DNA of 64,000 bases from Stagonosporopsis chrysanthemi (taxonomy: Eukaryota > Ascomycota > Dothideomycetes > Pleosporales > Didymellaceae), in contig JAFISE010000009.1 of the NCBI GenBank assembly GCA_022560025.1, positions 286,090-350,089 on the forward strand, written 5' to 3'. How positions within the stretch are numbered: the first letter of the stretch is position 1; each line of letters starts with the position of its first letter. This document shows positions 54,409-64,000 of the stretch, one piece after another. Below the pieces are notes generated by a model. That model did not search any database. It saw only the letters and a program-made list of their open reading frames with translations, and was not told the DNA's origin. The translations under genes and the position numbers were made by a program.

Positions 54409-56743
54409 TCACCAGTCAGGTGATGTGGTGATGTAACCCGGTGCACTCTTGCCTCCTGCTCCGCTATCGGTACTGGTGACAGTCACATTGTCCGAGCCCG
54501 GTGAGTCGGAAATATTCAGGCTGCTGAAGATGCCTCGCATCTCTTTGAGATCCTCAGAAACTTGGTCCTTGGGGGCTGTGGATCGTTCGCGAATGAAGTC
54601 TTTAATGGATCGAATAATGGGTGGGCACCCTTCATCGTTCGGCAGCCACCAGTCAGAAGGTTCAAGACCCCAAGCCTCCAACATGCGATTCCGCATCGCG
54701 TCTGGGTAGATGTAACCACGAGATTCCACCGTTGCAAATGTGCGCCGGCACCACTGCATTGTTCTCGGGTCTTTTGGTAGAAATAGCGTAGCAATGGCGA
54801 AACTGACTTGAGCCTCTATGATGGTGCCTTCCGGTGCGTTGGGATACGCGCACATTGCCTCAAATATCTGTGCAGATCTAAACGCTAGCGCAGTCAGCTC
54901 CGGTGCGAACGGCTTCTTGAATGCCATGGATGTCGAGATGTTGAACATGAAGTTGATGCTCCAGAAATCGAGCAGCAGGAAATTTGTTGTCCATAGATCG
55001 TCAGCCCAAATAACGTTGGGTTCGAAGGCGTTCACAATATCGTCGGGTCCTGGTCGTCCAGGAATGTTTTCGACTTTGTAAGCCGGATCTTGGAATTCTG
55101 GGCCAACACTTTTAGCCAGACTATCGACCTTACTTTGTACCAAGGGAAGCTGCTCCATAAATTCTTGAGCACTTAGTAATCCTTTTCCCATACGGGAGAA
55201 GAGATCACTCGAGTCTTTTGCTACGATGCGAGAAAAGGCAAAGCGCTCGTCGTATCTGTAACCCATATCTCCAGGATTATCGCGTACTTTCGTGACATAG
55301 CATTCGTGCACTGCATCGTACCAGTCTCGGCTGAGAACTGCTCCTCCGCCCGACTGGAGGCCTACGAACAAGTCGAAGCGAGTGTACCAAAGCAGAACTT
55401 TCAGGAGGAAATCTGATTGGCAGATAGTCTGGGGCGTGTATAAACGGGTCAACATGTCGAAAGCAGCTTTCTGGTGACCCATGAGGTTCACCCAGTCGCC
55501 CAGCATTTCCTTTTTAATGGGTCAGTGTTGTTCAAAAAGTGATCTGAATGGACTCTTACCTCGATACTTGCAAGCTGGAGAATGGTCAAAAAGGTTGCGA
55601 GACCTTGTTTTTTGTTCTTTACAATAGAAAGTCGGAGACGCGAAACCGATTCATTGTAGAACTGGAGAAAGGTCGACATGCGTCCGTCGGGTTGCGCGAT
55701 TGTATAGAAGTACGCTGCATATCCTGCCACTGCATATTTCAATGGTTCATTTTTCATGGCTTGTGTCAAGAATTCGCCTTTCAGAAAGTTTTGAGAGTCG
55801 CCCTTTAAGGAGTAATGATGTGTGGTCATATGCTCCTTGAAGTAGTTCAAGTAGAAAGACACATCTTTGGGTGCATGAGATGAACCCCGACTTGCTACAA
55901 TATTCTTAGCAGCTTGTGCACTGCTTCTTCGAGAAAGAGGTTGCCGCACAGTCGCGGGAACAGTCGAGGAAGCCTCCGTGGATGGTGAAGTACTGTGGTC
56001 GAGCGCGGAACCAGGCGTGTGAGAAGAATCGCGCAGATCTTGGCTTTTGTTCATATAGCCGGCTTCCATATCGTCGTCCTCTTCTTCATCGTAATCAGGA
56101 ATGGTCGGGAGTTGCTCGTCCCCCTGATCTTCTGGCGAGGAAGTCCCTTCCGCGGAGGACTTTTCCGATTTGGACCCACTGCGCCCTGGTTTTTGACTGG
56201 ATTCTTTATCTGGATAGATGCACTCGCGGCTGCCCTTTCGACATCCTGATTTCAAGCGCATTAGAGCTGTTGGCTATTAAACAGGAGGCCAACTTACTTT
56301 CACACATGGGATGCCCTTCATCGCACTGTTGCCACCATCAGCCATGTTTCAGATCTGATCATCATAGATGCAATCACCTTGACCCTCCTTGATCTGCAAG
56401 TAAAGCATCCGCTCCTTGTCCTGCGATGCTTCACCTGCTCGCCGGGCAATGCTCGTCGCCTTACTCGTGCATTGCCACTCTGTGCCGAGCCCAATGGTCC
56501 AGACACGTCCTCATACATATCGCCATATGTCGACTGCATATGCGGCTCTGTGTACTGCACGAATGATCCGGTGATTCCAGGCTGAAAGGGATTTTCTGGC
56601 ATTCCAGGAGCGCCATAGGACGCATCTGGTACCATTCTTGGCGGCGGGGCAGCATTGCGTGGGTTGGAGCTGTAAGGTGTGTTGGGGTCGATACTGTAGT
56701 ATTGAAACGGCACATTGTTGCCAGCAGAATGGTATCCAGACAT
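54409..56743 (-). CDS. Zn2Cys6 fungal transcription factor C (Moc3-like)
   Basis: Exons 56743-56378, 56325-56298, 56245-55560 and 55509-54409 encode 726 residues. A Pro/Tyr/Asn-rich N terminus precedes the zinc cluster with Cys113, 116, 123, 130, 133 and 140 (GCFTCRSRRVKCDEGHPMC, ERCRKGSREC). The cluster is spread over three exons, one only 28 nt. HRRTRSGCFTCR just before it is typical of the Moc3/Fungal_trans_2 group. An acidic Ser-rich linker (DYDEEEDDDMEAGYMN) and a long helical domain (FYLNYFKEHMTTHHYSLKGD, YAAYFYTIAQPDGRMSTFLQFYNESV, RFDLFVGLQSGG) follow. This wording is close to fungal factors similar to fission-yeast Moc3, linked to stress and sexual development. Targets are not readable. 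Not similar to factors A and B beyond the cluster. Confidence 0.9.
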
Positions 56744-59700
56744 GTCCGGCGCGCGGTGAATGAGGGGTGCAATGTCAAAGAGGTAGCTGTAGCTGTTGGT
56801 GACGGAAGGCCCGATATGTGATCAACGTCATCCGGGTCCAGATGCAGGGGTGCGGGCGATCGCCTCTGTTTTGACAACGACTTTGCGGCAGGGTCTCGGA
56901 AGTGCTGGAGCAGAAGTCGGCGCAGATGTGCTCGACAATACGTGTGCCTGATCCAGAGGCGCAGTGAGCTTTTAGGCGGACGCACGCTGGTTCCTGCGCG
57001 ATGATGGGGCCCTTGCTAGCACCAACCACCAAGCGGCTTTAAATTGCGCGCGATTGACTCTCGACTCTCCCACGGAGCAAGGTGGTTGACGGCGCACCAC
57101 AACCGCTGACGATGAAAGCAGACCAGGTGCCAGTCTGAAACAGGGCAGTGTTGGGCAAAAGGAGCACAGCAGCCGCAGATAGAGCCTTGGTTGCGTCGGG
57201 AATAGCCCGTGGCTAGAGCAGCAAGCCAGAGAACGCGCTGGGATGGCAGCAGTTCTGCTCGATGCCAGGAACATATAGCTGGAGTGCCCATCAGACACCT
57301 GCACGCCCAGCCGGGGTGCAGAAAAAGGAATAGCAGGCTGCTTAGAGTGAGCTGTTCGTCCACGCCCTGGGCAGGCGCCATGAACCGTGCCCTTTCCGTC
57401 TTCCGTGCGCCCTGGAGGATTTCCAGCGCAACATGCACTCTGCGGTCCCAGGCCATGGGCGTTCACCACATCCCTGCCGGTGTACCACAGCCACGGCAGT
57501 CCTATCGACGACACCGTTGAGGCAGCGCACTTCTGGCCGTCCGAGTCAGGCGGCAGCCCAGCAAGGCATTGGCCCCAGGCTTCTTGGAAACCAGGCTGCC
57601 TGCTCTGCCAGCTCTGCCACTCAGCACCCAACGGCATGGTGGATTTTGATCGACTCTGCAGCGGGCGGGTGGCCCCAGTGCACCCAGAAGATGGCTGCCA
57701 ACCGGAGATGATGCATGCCGGCTCCGACTTGTTACCAAGTGGTCAGTGAGGGAGTGTGGGGCGTTGCTTTAAGCTTGTTCCCCGACGCAGGCCGGCGCAG
57801 ACCAGTGCCGGCCGCTTTGAAATCGAAGCTTTTGGCGGCATGTCACGATTCGTCCTCGTACTCGGGCAGCCCTGTTCTAACTCCCTTACTGAACACTGCG
57901 TGGGGTCCTGAGTATAGGGCAGGGCCTACATCCTCATGACTATTCGGCCAAATCAGGAGCTTGGCCCGATGCATAGCGCGCGGTGCATCCGTCCGGTGGC
58001 AGTTCTCGAAGGCCAAACCTCGAGCCTCATCCCCATTGCTCTACTGATAGCGCAATGCCAACCACGGCTAGCTGCGATAACCACAGCAATTTTCACCCAG
58101 CTCCAGCTGTATCGTTCCCAAGGACCAGCAGCGGGAGAAGCAAACCCCGTCTTCGAGAACAGCAAGCGCTATCTTGAAAGCCTGGCCCCCGGGCCCAGTT
58201 TCCGTCAGAGCGGTCAATGGTATGGTCGGGCGACTTGTCCGGCCGCAACTTGACAGGTGCCATGACCATGGCCTAGTGAGGACCTGATGGCTCCAGGTTG
58301 CAAGATTGGTGCAAGAATTCGGCGTTGCATGACTTGAGGCCATGCCATTTCTCTCCGAACACACTAGCGCGAATCTGAGCGGTAAGTCCACTGTTTCGTG
58401 AGCGGCGCAACAACCAGCCTATCGTCCGAGTTTCTCATATGCTAACCCTGCAAATGGTCAGCATGCAGCACGAATGTGCAGGCCAGGCAATGATATGCAA
58501 CGCCAGGAACTCTGTTGCGCTTGGTCGACGTTTGAGCCTTGGACAGTACGCGTCTAAAAGTGGATTACGCCGTATGTAGGTGTTGTGTATTTGTGGAACG
58601 AGGCCATGCTTACCATCTTGCAGCTTCCTTACAGTGCCGTGCGTCCCTAGTCTGTCACAGACCGCACCATTATTCGGCAATCGTTGTGCGCACCCTGAAG
58701 ACGACCGTGCACCTTTTAGACGTCATGTTCCCACGGCCAAATTCAAAATCCTTAGCATTCAATTGACGGGCAGCGCAAAGTTCTTTTGCTCGACGTGGAT
58801 TTGACGTTGCCAAACATGTCTAGTACAGGTTATTAACGTCAGACACGCCATGTCAAGCGGCGGCTGACCTGATCTGGACCCGCTGTGCAACGTCTGACGA
58901 AAGTCTGAACGTCGAGGTTCTCGTCGAGCGTCAGTACGAAACTCAGTGGCTTGCCTCCGTGTACAGACTACCAATGCCAGCGCCCCGGTACACGACATGA
59001 AGCGTCGAGTGACTGCTTTGACACCAGCAAAACCTTTGGGTATGCATGCCGCACATGCCGGAACACTGGCGTCCACGTGTCTGACTCGGGATCATGCCTG
59101 TTCATTGTACCTGAAACTCATGTCTCTCCATGCCAGCTGCCACCCGTGTGCACCTGCGTCATGACAGAGATGGCTGACAGCTGATGGAGTTATTCGTAAA
59201 CAGTCGTCGGTGCACAAGTCGCTCGGCAGGAGCCGCAAGCTACAACAAGGTGCAAGCCGCCCGACCGACCCTTGATCCCCCCAACAGCTGAGGGGGTTGG
59301 CTAACCTGGAGTGAGCAATTTAGCCACGGCCACCCACTGGCCAGCAGTGCCTCGAACTGGTCTGAAGCAGAACGCAAGGTCATACTAACACGTGTTCGTT
59401 CACAAGTACTCTATTTTCTGACCAAATCTCCACCTCATGATCACCGTTACAATATAAGCCTGCGAGGCGTGTTCTGGGATAAGGAGGTTGTCAACCTGCA
59501 AACGTTGGCCAATGATTCACTACGGTAATGCTCACCTGTTGCATAAGCCTGCAATTAATGCAATATCGTAGGATCATATCGCAGCACTAGGTGTTGCTAA
59601 CATAAGTCGCTCTCGAGCCTTAGATCTACATGTAAGTCGTCTCACCATCGTGGCTGGCCGCTCACTGGACTAAATGCCAGATACAGTTGACGCTTGACTC

Positions 59701-61025
59701 TCCTGCAAATCCGCCGCGACCAAAGGCCTCACAGCTAGAGGCAGGATCGAACGCAAACTTCAATCGGCGGCAGACGCGTTGTGTAATCCTCGCAGTCTCT
59801 ACTCATAAGAGATGCACCTGCCTTATCATCCACCCAGTCCTCAAGGGCATGAACGCGCTAAAACGATCCTGCAAATCCAAGTGGATCTAGAAATCCCTCC
59901 TCATGCCTTCCCAATCAAGCACTTCCGATTCAGCCACGGCTTTTGCAGATCCTTCGGCCCAGCAACGACCCGCTGGATATCATGAAATTGCATTTTGTAG
60001 CAAAGCTCGCAATGACAAACCTACAGGGGCGTGTGGAGCGGGGCACTACTTGGGGGAGTGTGTTGTCACGTTCCCGGTTATTAAGTATGTTTTCCGGAAC
60101 ATCTTACGATCCAGAGGCTCCTATGCATCGAACAATAGCTCCAGTTCTGCAGAGATGTCTCAATCAGGGACCGCATCCGCCATATAACGCGACCCACGGG
60201 ACTCACACTGACTGTAGCGCAACGACACCCGCACCCGCGCCCGCACCGCCATCTATACACGCATAAGCTCGCGCATAAGCTTGCAATTAGACCTTCACCT
60301 ACCGCGAAAACCCGTGTCTGTGCAGGATCTGGTCCAGTCGTCAAACGCCCAGCGACGAACACATCCAGGGTGTACACAACAAACTTTGCCTGCACGTCCG
60401 AGCACCCGCTCCGAGGAGCCTTAACGGCTGCTCGGGTTGTGCCATCTCAGAGGGACTGTTGTGGCGATGTTCTCATGCGCCGGGCAAGAATTGTGGAATA
60501 TGCCAGAGTCCTCCCGCATCGCACTATCGTTTTCGCAACTGGCACAGGGTACGCAACCTGGATGCAGATAGCACGTAGTGCACAACGCCTGGCTCGTTGA
60601 AACGGCGACTGAGCGAAGCGGAGATCCAGAGAGCGTTCTGTTAGAGTGCAAGACACGACTGTAGTTGCTTTTTGCCCCCTCGTATGTCCGAGAACAAGCA
60701 TGAAACGCGCCACGAGATCCATGGCGTGTGTGACGTAGTCTAGTGGACTGATCGACCGCTGGATAGCTGTGCTCTTGAGCCCGAAGCCCAGCAGAGAGAC
60801 CCAGTTTCCCGAGTTCAGACCCGCTGCCGCAGGCGTTGCTGCACAATAAGTGGTATCCAAGTGGGATCCCCCCTTCGCCCAGGGACAAACTGAGCAGGAC
60901 ATGCCCGCCCGTCCTCGAAACAAGCCGTGTATGCCGAGCCTACACAACGGCAACATGCCCTTTTGACCTCAAGATCTAAAAATCCGGTCAACAACTGCCA
61001 CACTCGCTATCTTCCCATCACCCAG
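56744..61025. other. Gene-poor region with long chance frames, 4.3 kb
   Basis: The stretch upstream of regulator C has GC-rich sequence (57.0-58.3 kb) with frames of up to 221 codons that have no ATG-initiated domain or motif. A cysteine-rich frame at 58951-59184 lacks an ATG and a signal peptide. Nothing is supported as a gene. The upstream part may be a long regulator promoter. Confidence 0.4.
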
Positions 61026-61067
<42 letters not shown>

Positions 61068-61084
61068 ACCCCCCCCCCCCCCCC

Positions 61085-61118
<34 letters not shown>
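61026..61118 (+). repeat. Poly-C tract, 93 bp
   Basis: All bases are C except A at 61068 and 61085. Next to it is a CT-rich stretch (CCAACTCTCAACTCTCAACC). Such length is exceptional in this window. With the poly-G tracts 300 bp downstream it forms a large imperfect inverted repeat. Confidence 0.95.
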
Positions 61119-61119
<1 letters not shown>

Positions 61120-61419
61120 TCCAACTCTCAACTCTCAACCCTCAACCAGTAACCTTCACCGCGCAACGCACACACTCCCTCACCATGATTCCCCGTCTGC
61201 ACGACGCCCACGAGCTCAGCCGCCGTGTACAGCGTACTCACCGTGCGTATCTGCATGCTGGCTGCTGTCTGCCATATACTGCATCCTGTATCCTATCCAT
61301 GCTACACCCTCGCCCCCAATCTGCACGTGACATGTATGCACACCAAATATGCCCCTCAGGACCAGGACCAGGACCAAGAACCCACGGCGTGGAGTGGGTG
61401 TGATTAGTTGGACTGGCTT
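61119..61419. other. Spacer between the C and G tracts
   Basis: 301 bp of ordinary complexity. An ATG at 61183 starts a short frame with no motif. No gene is supported. Confidence 0.35.
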
Positions 61420-61505
61420 GGGGGGGGGGGGGGGGGGGGGGGGGGATCGGATCAGATTGGATGGGGGGGGGGGGGGGGGGGGGAGGGGTGGTTGGGGGGG
61501 GGCGG

Positions 61506-61558
<53 letters not shown>
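61420..61558 (+). repeat. Poly-G tracts (runs of 26, 21, 9 and 51 G)
   Basis: G runs at 61420-61445, 61463-61483, 61494-61502 and 61508-61558 are interrupted by short non-G pieces such as ATCGGATCAGATTGGAT. They could form quadruplexes and pair with the upstream C tract. Open Gly-rich frames across them are artefacts. Confidence 0.95.
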
Positions 61559-61559
<1 letters not shown>

Positions 61560-62357
61560 AGATTGGATGTTCTGGACAGGCTTGCTGCGTAGGTGGGGTT
61601 GAGTCGGGGTTGTTCAGCCAGACGCTGGGACGGACTGCGTCGGTGATGTTGTGGGCTGGTTTTTAGGGCGAGGAATGGGTGATGGGTAAGGGTAAGGGTA
61701 TTGCACCAGCACCACGGGTACTGCAGTCAGTCCCCTATGTCCAGCACATGCTGCGGGTAAACCTCCGACGCACACATAGCATCACAGCTGCACTCACGAA
61801 ACGTCACACGAAGATGCGCTGCGGGTATCCTTTCTGATTACAGCCACCGCGGGGGCCGCACACCAGCGGCCCTCGGGGTAAGCACGAGCACGAGTACCTA
61901 AGTAACTACTCCAGAACGCCGCATGAGCCTTTCGGATCGAGTGGGCCCATGCCAACGGTCCCCGCTCCACGGCGCGAGAGATGCAAACAAAACCAAGCGC
62001 CCCGAGACGCCCGTGAGCCGACCGTGAGATGCTTCGAAACCCACGTGCAGACGCAAATGCAACGCACGCGCAAAAACAAAAGCACAAACTACGCTCTGCA
62101 AGTGCAGAGGATGCGGGGAAACCAATAACGCCAGGCGCTGTGAGTGATGGACAAGAGGCGGGCAAAGACGTGCCGCCGAGATAAGGCAAAGAGGGATTGG
62201 TGAGGTGAGGCGATGTGATGAGATGGGAGGGCAAGCAAGGAGTGTGCGAGGCCGTCAGGGTTATGCAAGATGGAGAGATCGTGTAGCGTCGTGAGATGAA
62301 GCTGGGGTATCCGCTTGAAACATGGAGATGAGAGGGGAACAGCGCAGGCCATGTGTA
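61559..62357. other. 3' flank of the RING gene with a G-quadruplex motif
   Basis: 799 bp without a supported gene. Minus frames at 61794-62234 and 62089-62502 lack motifs or are shadows of the RING exon. A four-GGG motif lies at 61677-61698. Confidence 0.35.
61677..61698 (+). other. G-quadruplex-type motif
   Basis: Four GGG runs (61677, 61684, 61690, 61696) are separated by 4-, 3- and 3-base loops (TGAT, TAA, TAA), a canonical intramolecular quadruplex pattern. GGGTAA is similar to but not identical with the telomeric GGGTTA unit. Confidence 0.4.
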
Positions 62358-64000
62358 CTACGCGACGGCTTCGGGCGCGGGGACGAATGATGGGGGCGTG
62401 GGGGCGTCGGGGACGTCGGGCGTTGGGGTTTCGTCGACGCCTTGGCCTCTGCAGAGCGGGCAGGAGTTGCGGCCGGTTGTCAGCCACTGTCTGTGTTAGC
62501 ATTCATCCTAGCATTCATCCTGTGCATTGATGATGTGGTTTTGTGAGCGTACCTGGTCGATGCAGATCTTGTGGAACATGTGCTCGCACTTGACCAGTTT
62601 CCTCGCCTCCTCCTCTGCCTCAAAGTCGCAGAGACACACGAGACATCGTGCGTCGGCTGCCAGCTGGATTGTTTCCTCGCCGTCTACTTCTACGGCCATC
62701 AGGCCGGACGCGTCTTGTACTGGTACGATTCTGAACAGGCCGGGGGCAGCTGCCACGTCTCCTTCGCTCGCAACGGGTGCTTTCGCAGGGCCCAAGATGG
62801 ACGACAGCAGCATCATGTCCTCGTATGTTGGCGAGTCGGTAAACAGACTCGGTGTGGTTAGAATGGGGTGGTTCTCGGGGTAGCTGCCACCCAGCACGTA
62901 GATGATCCAGCTCCTGGAGCCTTCGCCGGGGTTGTTGTCAGGCTCGACGACGCCGCGTCTTCTGGGCGCCCCTGCGCCGTATCTTGTAAAGTCGGACTCG
63001 CTCAGGCGACGCTGGCGGGGGCTTCGCGGTGTTGCTTGCGGCTCCTCCTCCTCGGTCGGTTCGAGGGTGGCGCCGGGGGACCTGCGCACAAAGCTGGCGC
63101 GGCGTGAGGGGGCATTCGAATGCGGTGCGGACGAGGACGGGGTGGTGGTCGCGGTCGGTGTGGTGGAGCCCGAGGCGTCTGCGGACAGGGCTGCGTTGGT
63201 AGCCGGCGTGGAGGGAGGGGGTTGCGGGCCGGGGGGTGAGTCGGCGAGCGATGGCGAAGATGGGCGTGGGCGGTCTCGCGGGCTAGTTCGGTGGTGGCGC
63301 TGGCTGTCGTAGTTGGAGGGGAAGTTGAAGCCGCCCATCGAGGCACGGCGGCGGTGGCTGAAGCGTGTGCCGTTCTGCGGGCGAAGCACCGTGTCGCTGT
63401 CGCCGGCGGCGGTGGGCGGTGTGGGGAAGCTGGAGAGGGCGTCGAGGAAGGGCGGGATGTTGCCGTCGTCGTGTCCTGCGCCTGCAGCGGGGTTGATGGA
63501 GCGGATGCCGACGATGATGATGGGCACCATGCGGCCCTCGCCGTCGCCGTCGCCCTCGCCGTCGTGGGCGTCCGGGCCCGAGCCAGAGCCCGAGCCCGAG
63601 CCCGAGCCAGGGCCACTGCCGCGACTGCGCTCCCGGCTGTCCCCGGCGGTTGTGCTTGGTGTGCCGAACCTGAACATGCGGAAGAAGTTCAGCGGGGCCG
63701 GGGCGCCTCCTGCGGCGTCGCCCGGGTCGGCGCCCTCGTTGCTGCGCAGGGCCGAGGCGATGCTGCCGTTCTGCAGCGACTGCAGGAAGGTGTCGAAGGT
63801 GCCGTCGCGCGTGGCGGCGTGGTGGTCTTCGCCGACGAGCGAGGCGGCGGTGGCGGCGGCGGCGAGCGAGAGCAGGCGGGACAGGACGTCGGCCTGGTCC
63901 TCGCCGCGGCGCAGGCGCTCGATGCTGTCCATGTTGTCGTCGTCGGGCCAGAGCTCGCGGCGGCGGCGCGAGGAGCCCAGGGTGCTGCGCAGGCGCGGCA
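62358..64000 (-). CDS. RING-H2 finger protein (putative E3 ubiquitin ligase), 5' end outside window
   Basis: Exons: from the window end (64000) to 62553, then 62486-62358. The frame is open through the edge; RRRRELWPDDDN precedes an internal ATG at 63932 and looks like real coding sequence, so the start lies outside. About 480 visible residues before the RING carry GVDP-like acidic, Ala-rich helices (SRLLSLAAAATAASLVG), a Gly-Ser repeat (codons 63567-63610) and Ser/Pro/Arg-rich disorder. The RING-H2 is at the C terminus: CLVC, KCEHMFHKIC and, after a 66-bp intron, WLTTGRNSCPLC. The zinc ligands C-C-C-H-H-C-C-C are complete, so E2 binding is expected. The last 25 residues are Pro/Thr-rich and end EAVA. 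No membrane segment is visible. Confidence 0.88.

Noticed and set aside
56972..57637. 221-codon minus-strand frame with long overlapping frames on the other strand
   Set aside because: GC-rich composition keeps several frames open at once; no conserved motif, no signal peptide, start not convincing.
58951..59184. Cysteine-rich plus-strand frame (9 Cys)
   Set aside because: It begins only with TTG, lacks a signal peptide and no upstream exon with ATG could be joined; left out as unsupported.
60927..61561. Poly-Pro and poly-Gly frames across the C and G tracts
   Set aside because: Translation of homopolymers, not coding evidence.
61684..61701. Telomere-like GGGTAA repeats
   Set aside because: Only two and a half units, sequence differs from TTAGGG, and coding genes follow on the same side; treated as a quadruplex motif.
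1..64000. CRISPR arrays, rRNA genes, plasmid or phage functions
   Set aside because: No spaced repeats, no rRNA or 5S sequence and no phage-type gene order were seen; a eukaryotic chromosome fits all evidence.

Overview
The window is nuclear DNA of a filamentous ascomycete (Pezizomycotina; a Dothideomycete is my best guess). Evidence: genes are split by short introns, mostly 46-60 bp, with GT..AG ends and CTAAC/CTGAC-type branch points. The gene families are fungal (Zn2Cys6 regulators, BYS1-like and Alt a 1-like secreted proteins, fungal lipoxygenase, Glo3, Ufe1-type syntaxin). Genes lie on both strands without operons. No CRISPR, prophage or intact transposon was seen. I rebuilt exon structures by hand from splice signals and family motifs, because most single open frames cover only part of a gene.

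Layout. 0-4.4 kb: a truncated catalase-related haem protein and a lipoxygenase, divergent and 1.5 kb apart, a pairing that suggests oxylipin metabolism. 4.7 kb: a tRNA-Glu(CTC) gene with a 50-bp GT..AG insertion in its D loop. 5.3-7.5 kb: an F-box-like protein and a DUF1989 protein. 8.0-12.4 kb: conserved housekeeping genes GLO3 (ArfGAP) and NOG1 (60S-biogenesis GTPase). 13.3-20.0 kb: an apple/PAN-type membrane protein, a beta-hydroxyacid dehydrogenase, mitochondrial N-acetylglutamate synthase and an unknown coiled-coil protein. 20.7-28.6 kb: an accessory-looking group of a Zn2Cys6 regulator, a DHA2-type MFS transporter (frameshifted), a cysteine hydrolase and a second, related Zn2Cys6 regulator. 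29.5-33.3 kb: a small Gly-rich protein with an acylation-type N terminus, tRNA-Ser(AGA) and a domesticated Gag-like gene. 33.7-42.3 kb: aspartate aminotransferase, a syntaxin-18/Ufe1 SNARE and two secreted proteins. 46.8-56.7 kb: a seven-exon FKBP, a PHP-family histidinol-phosphatase, a gamma-glutamylcyclotransferase-like protein, a BAR protein and a third Zn2Cys6 regulator. 61.0-64.0 kb: extreme poly-C and poly-G tracts, then a RING-H2 protein that runs off the end.

Three long stretches (38.4-41.4, 42.3-46.8 and 56.7-62.4 kb) show no convincing gene. The most interesting points are the spliceosomal-looking intron inside the tRNA-Glu D loop, the catalase-related/lipoxygenase pair, the paired regulators around the transporter and hydrolase, and the homopolymer tracts.
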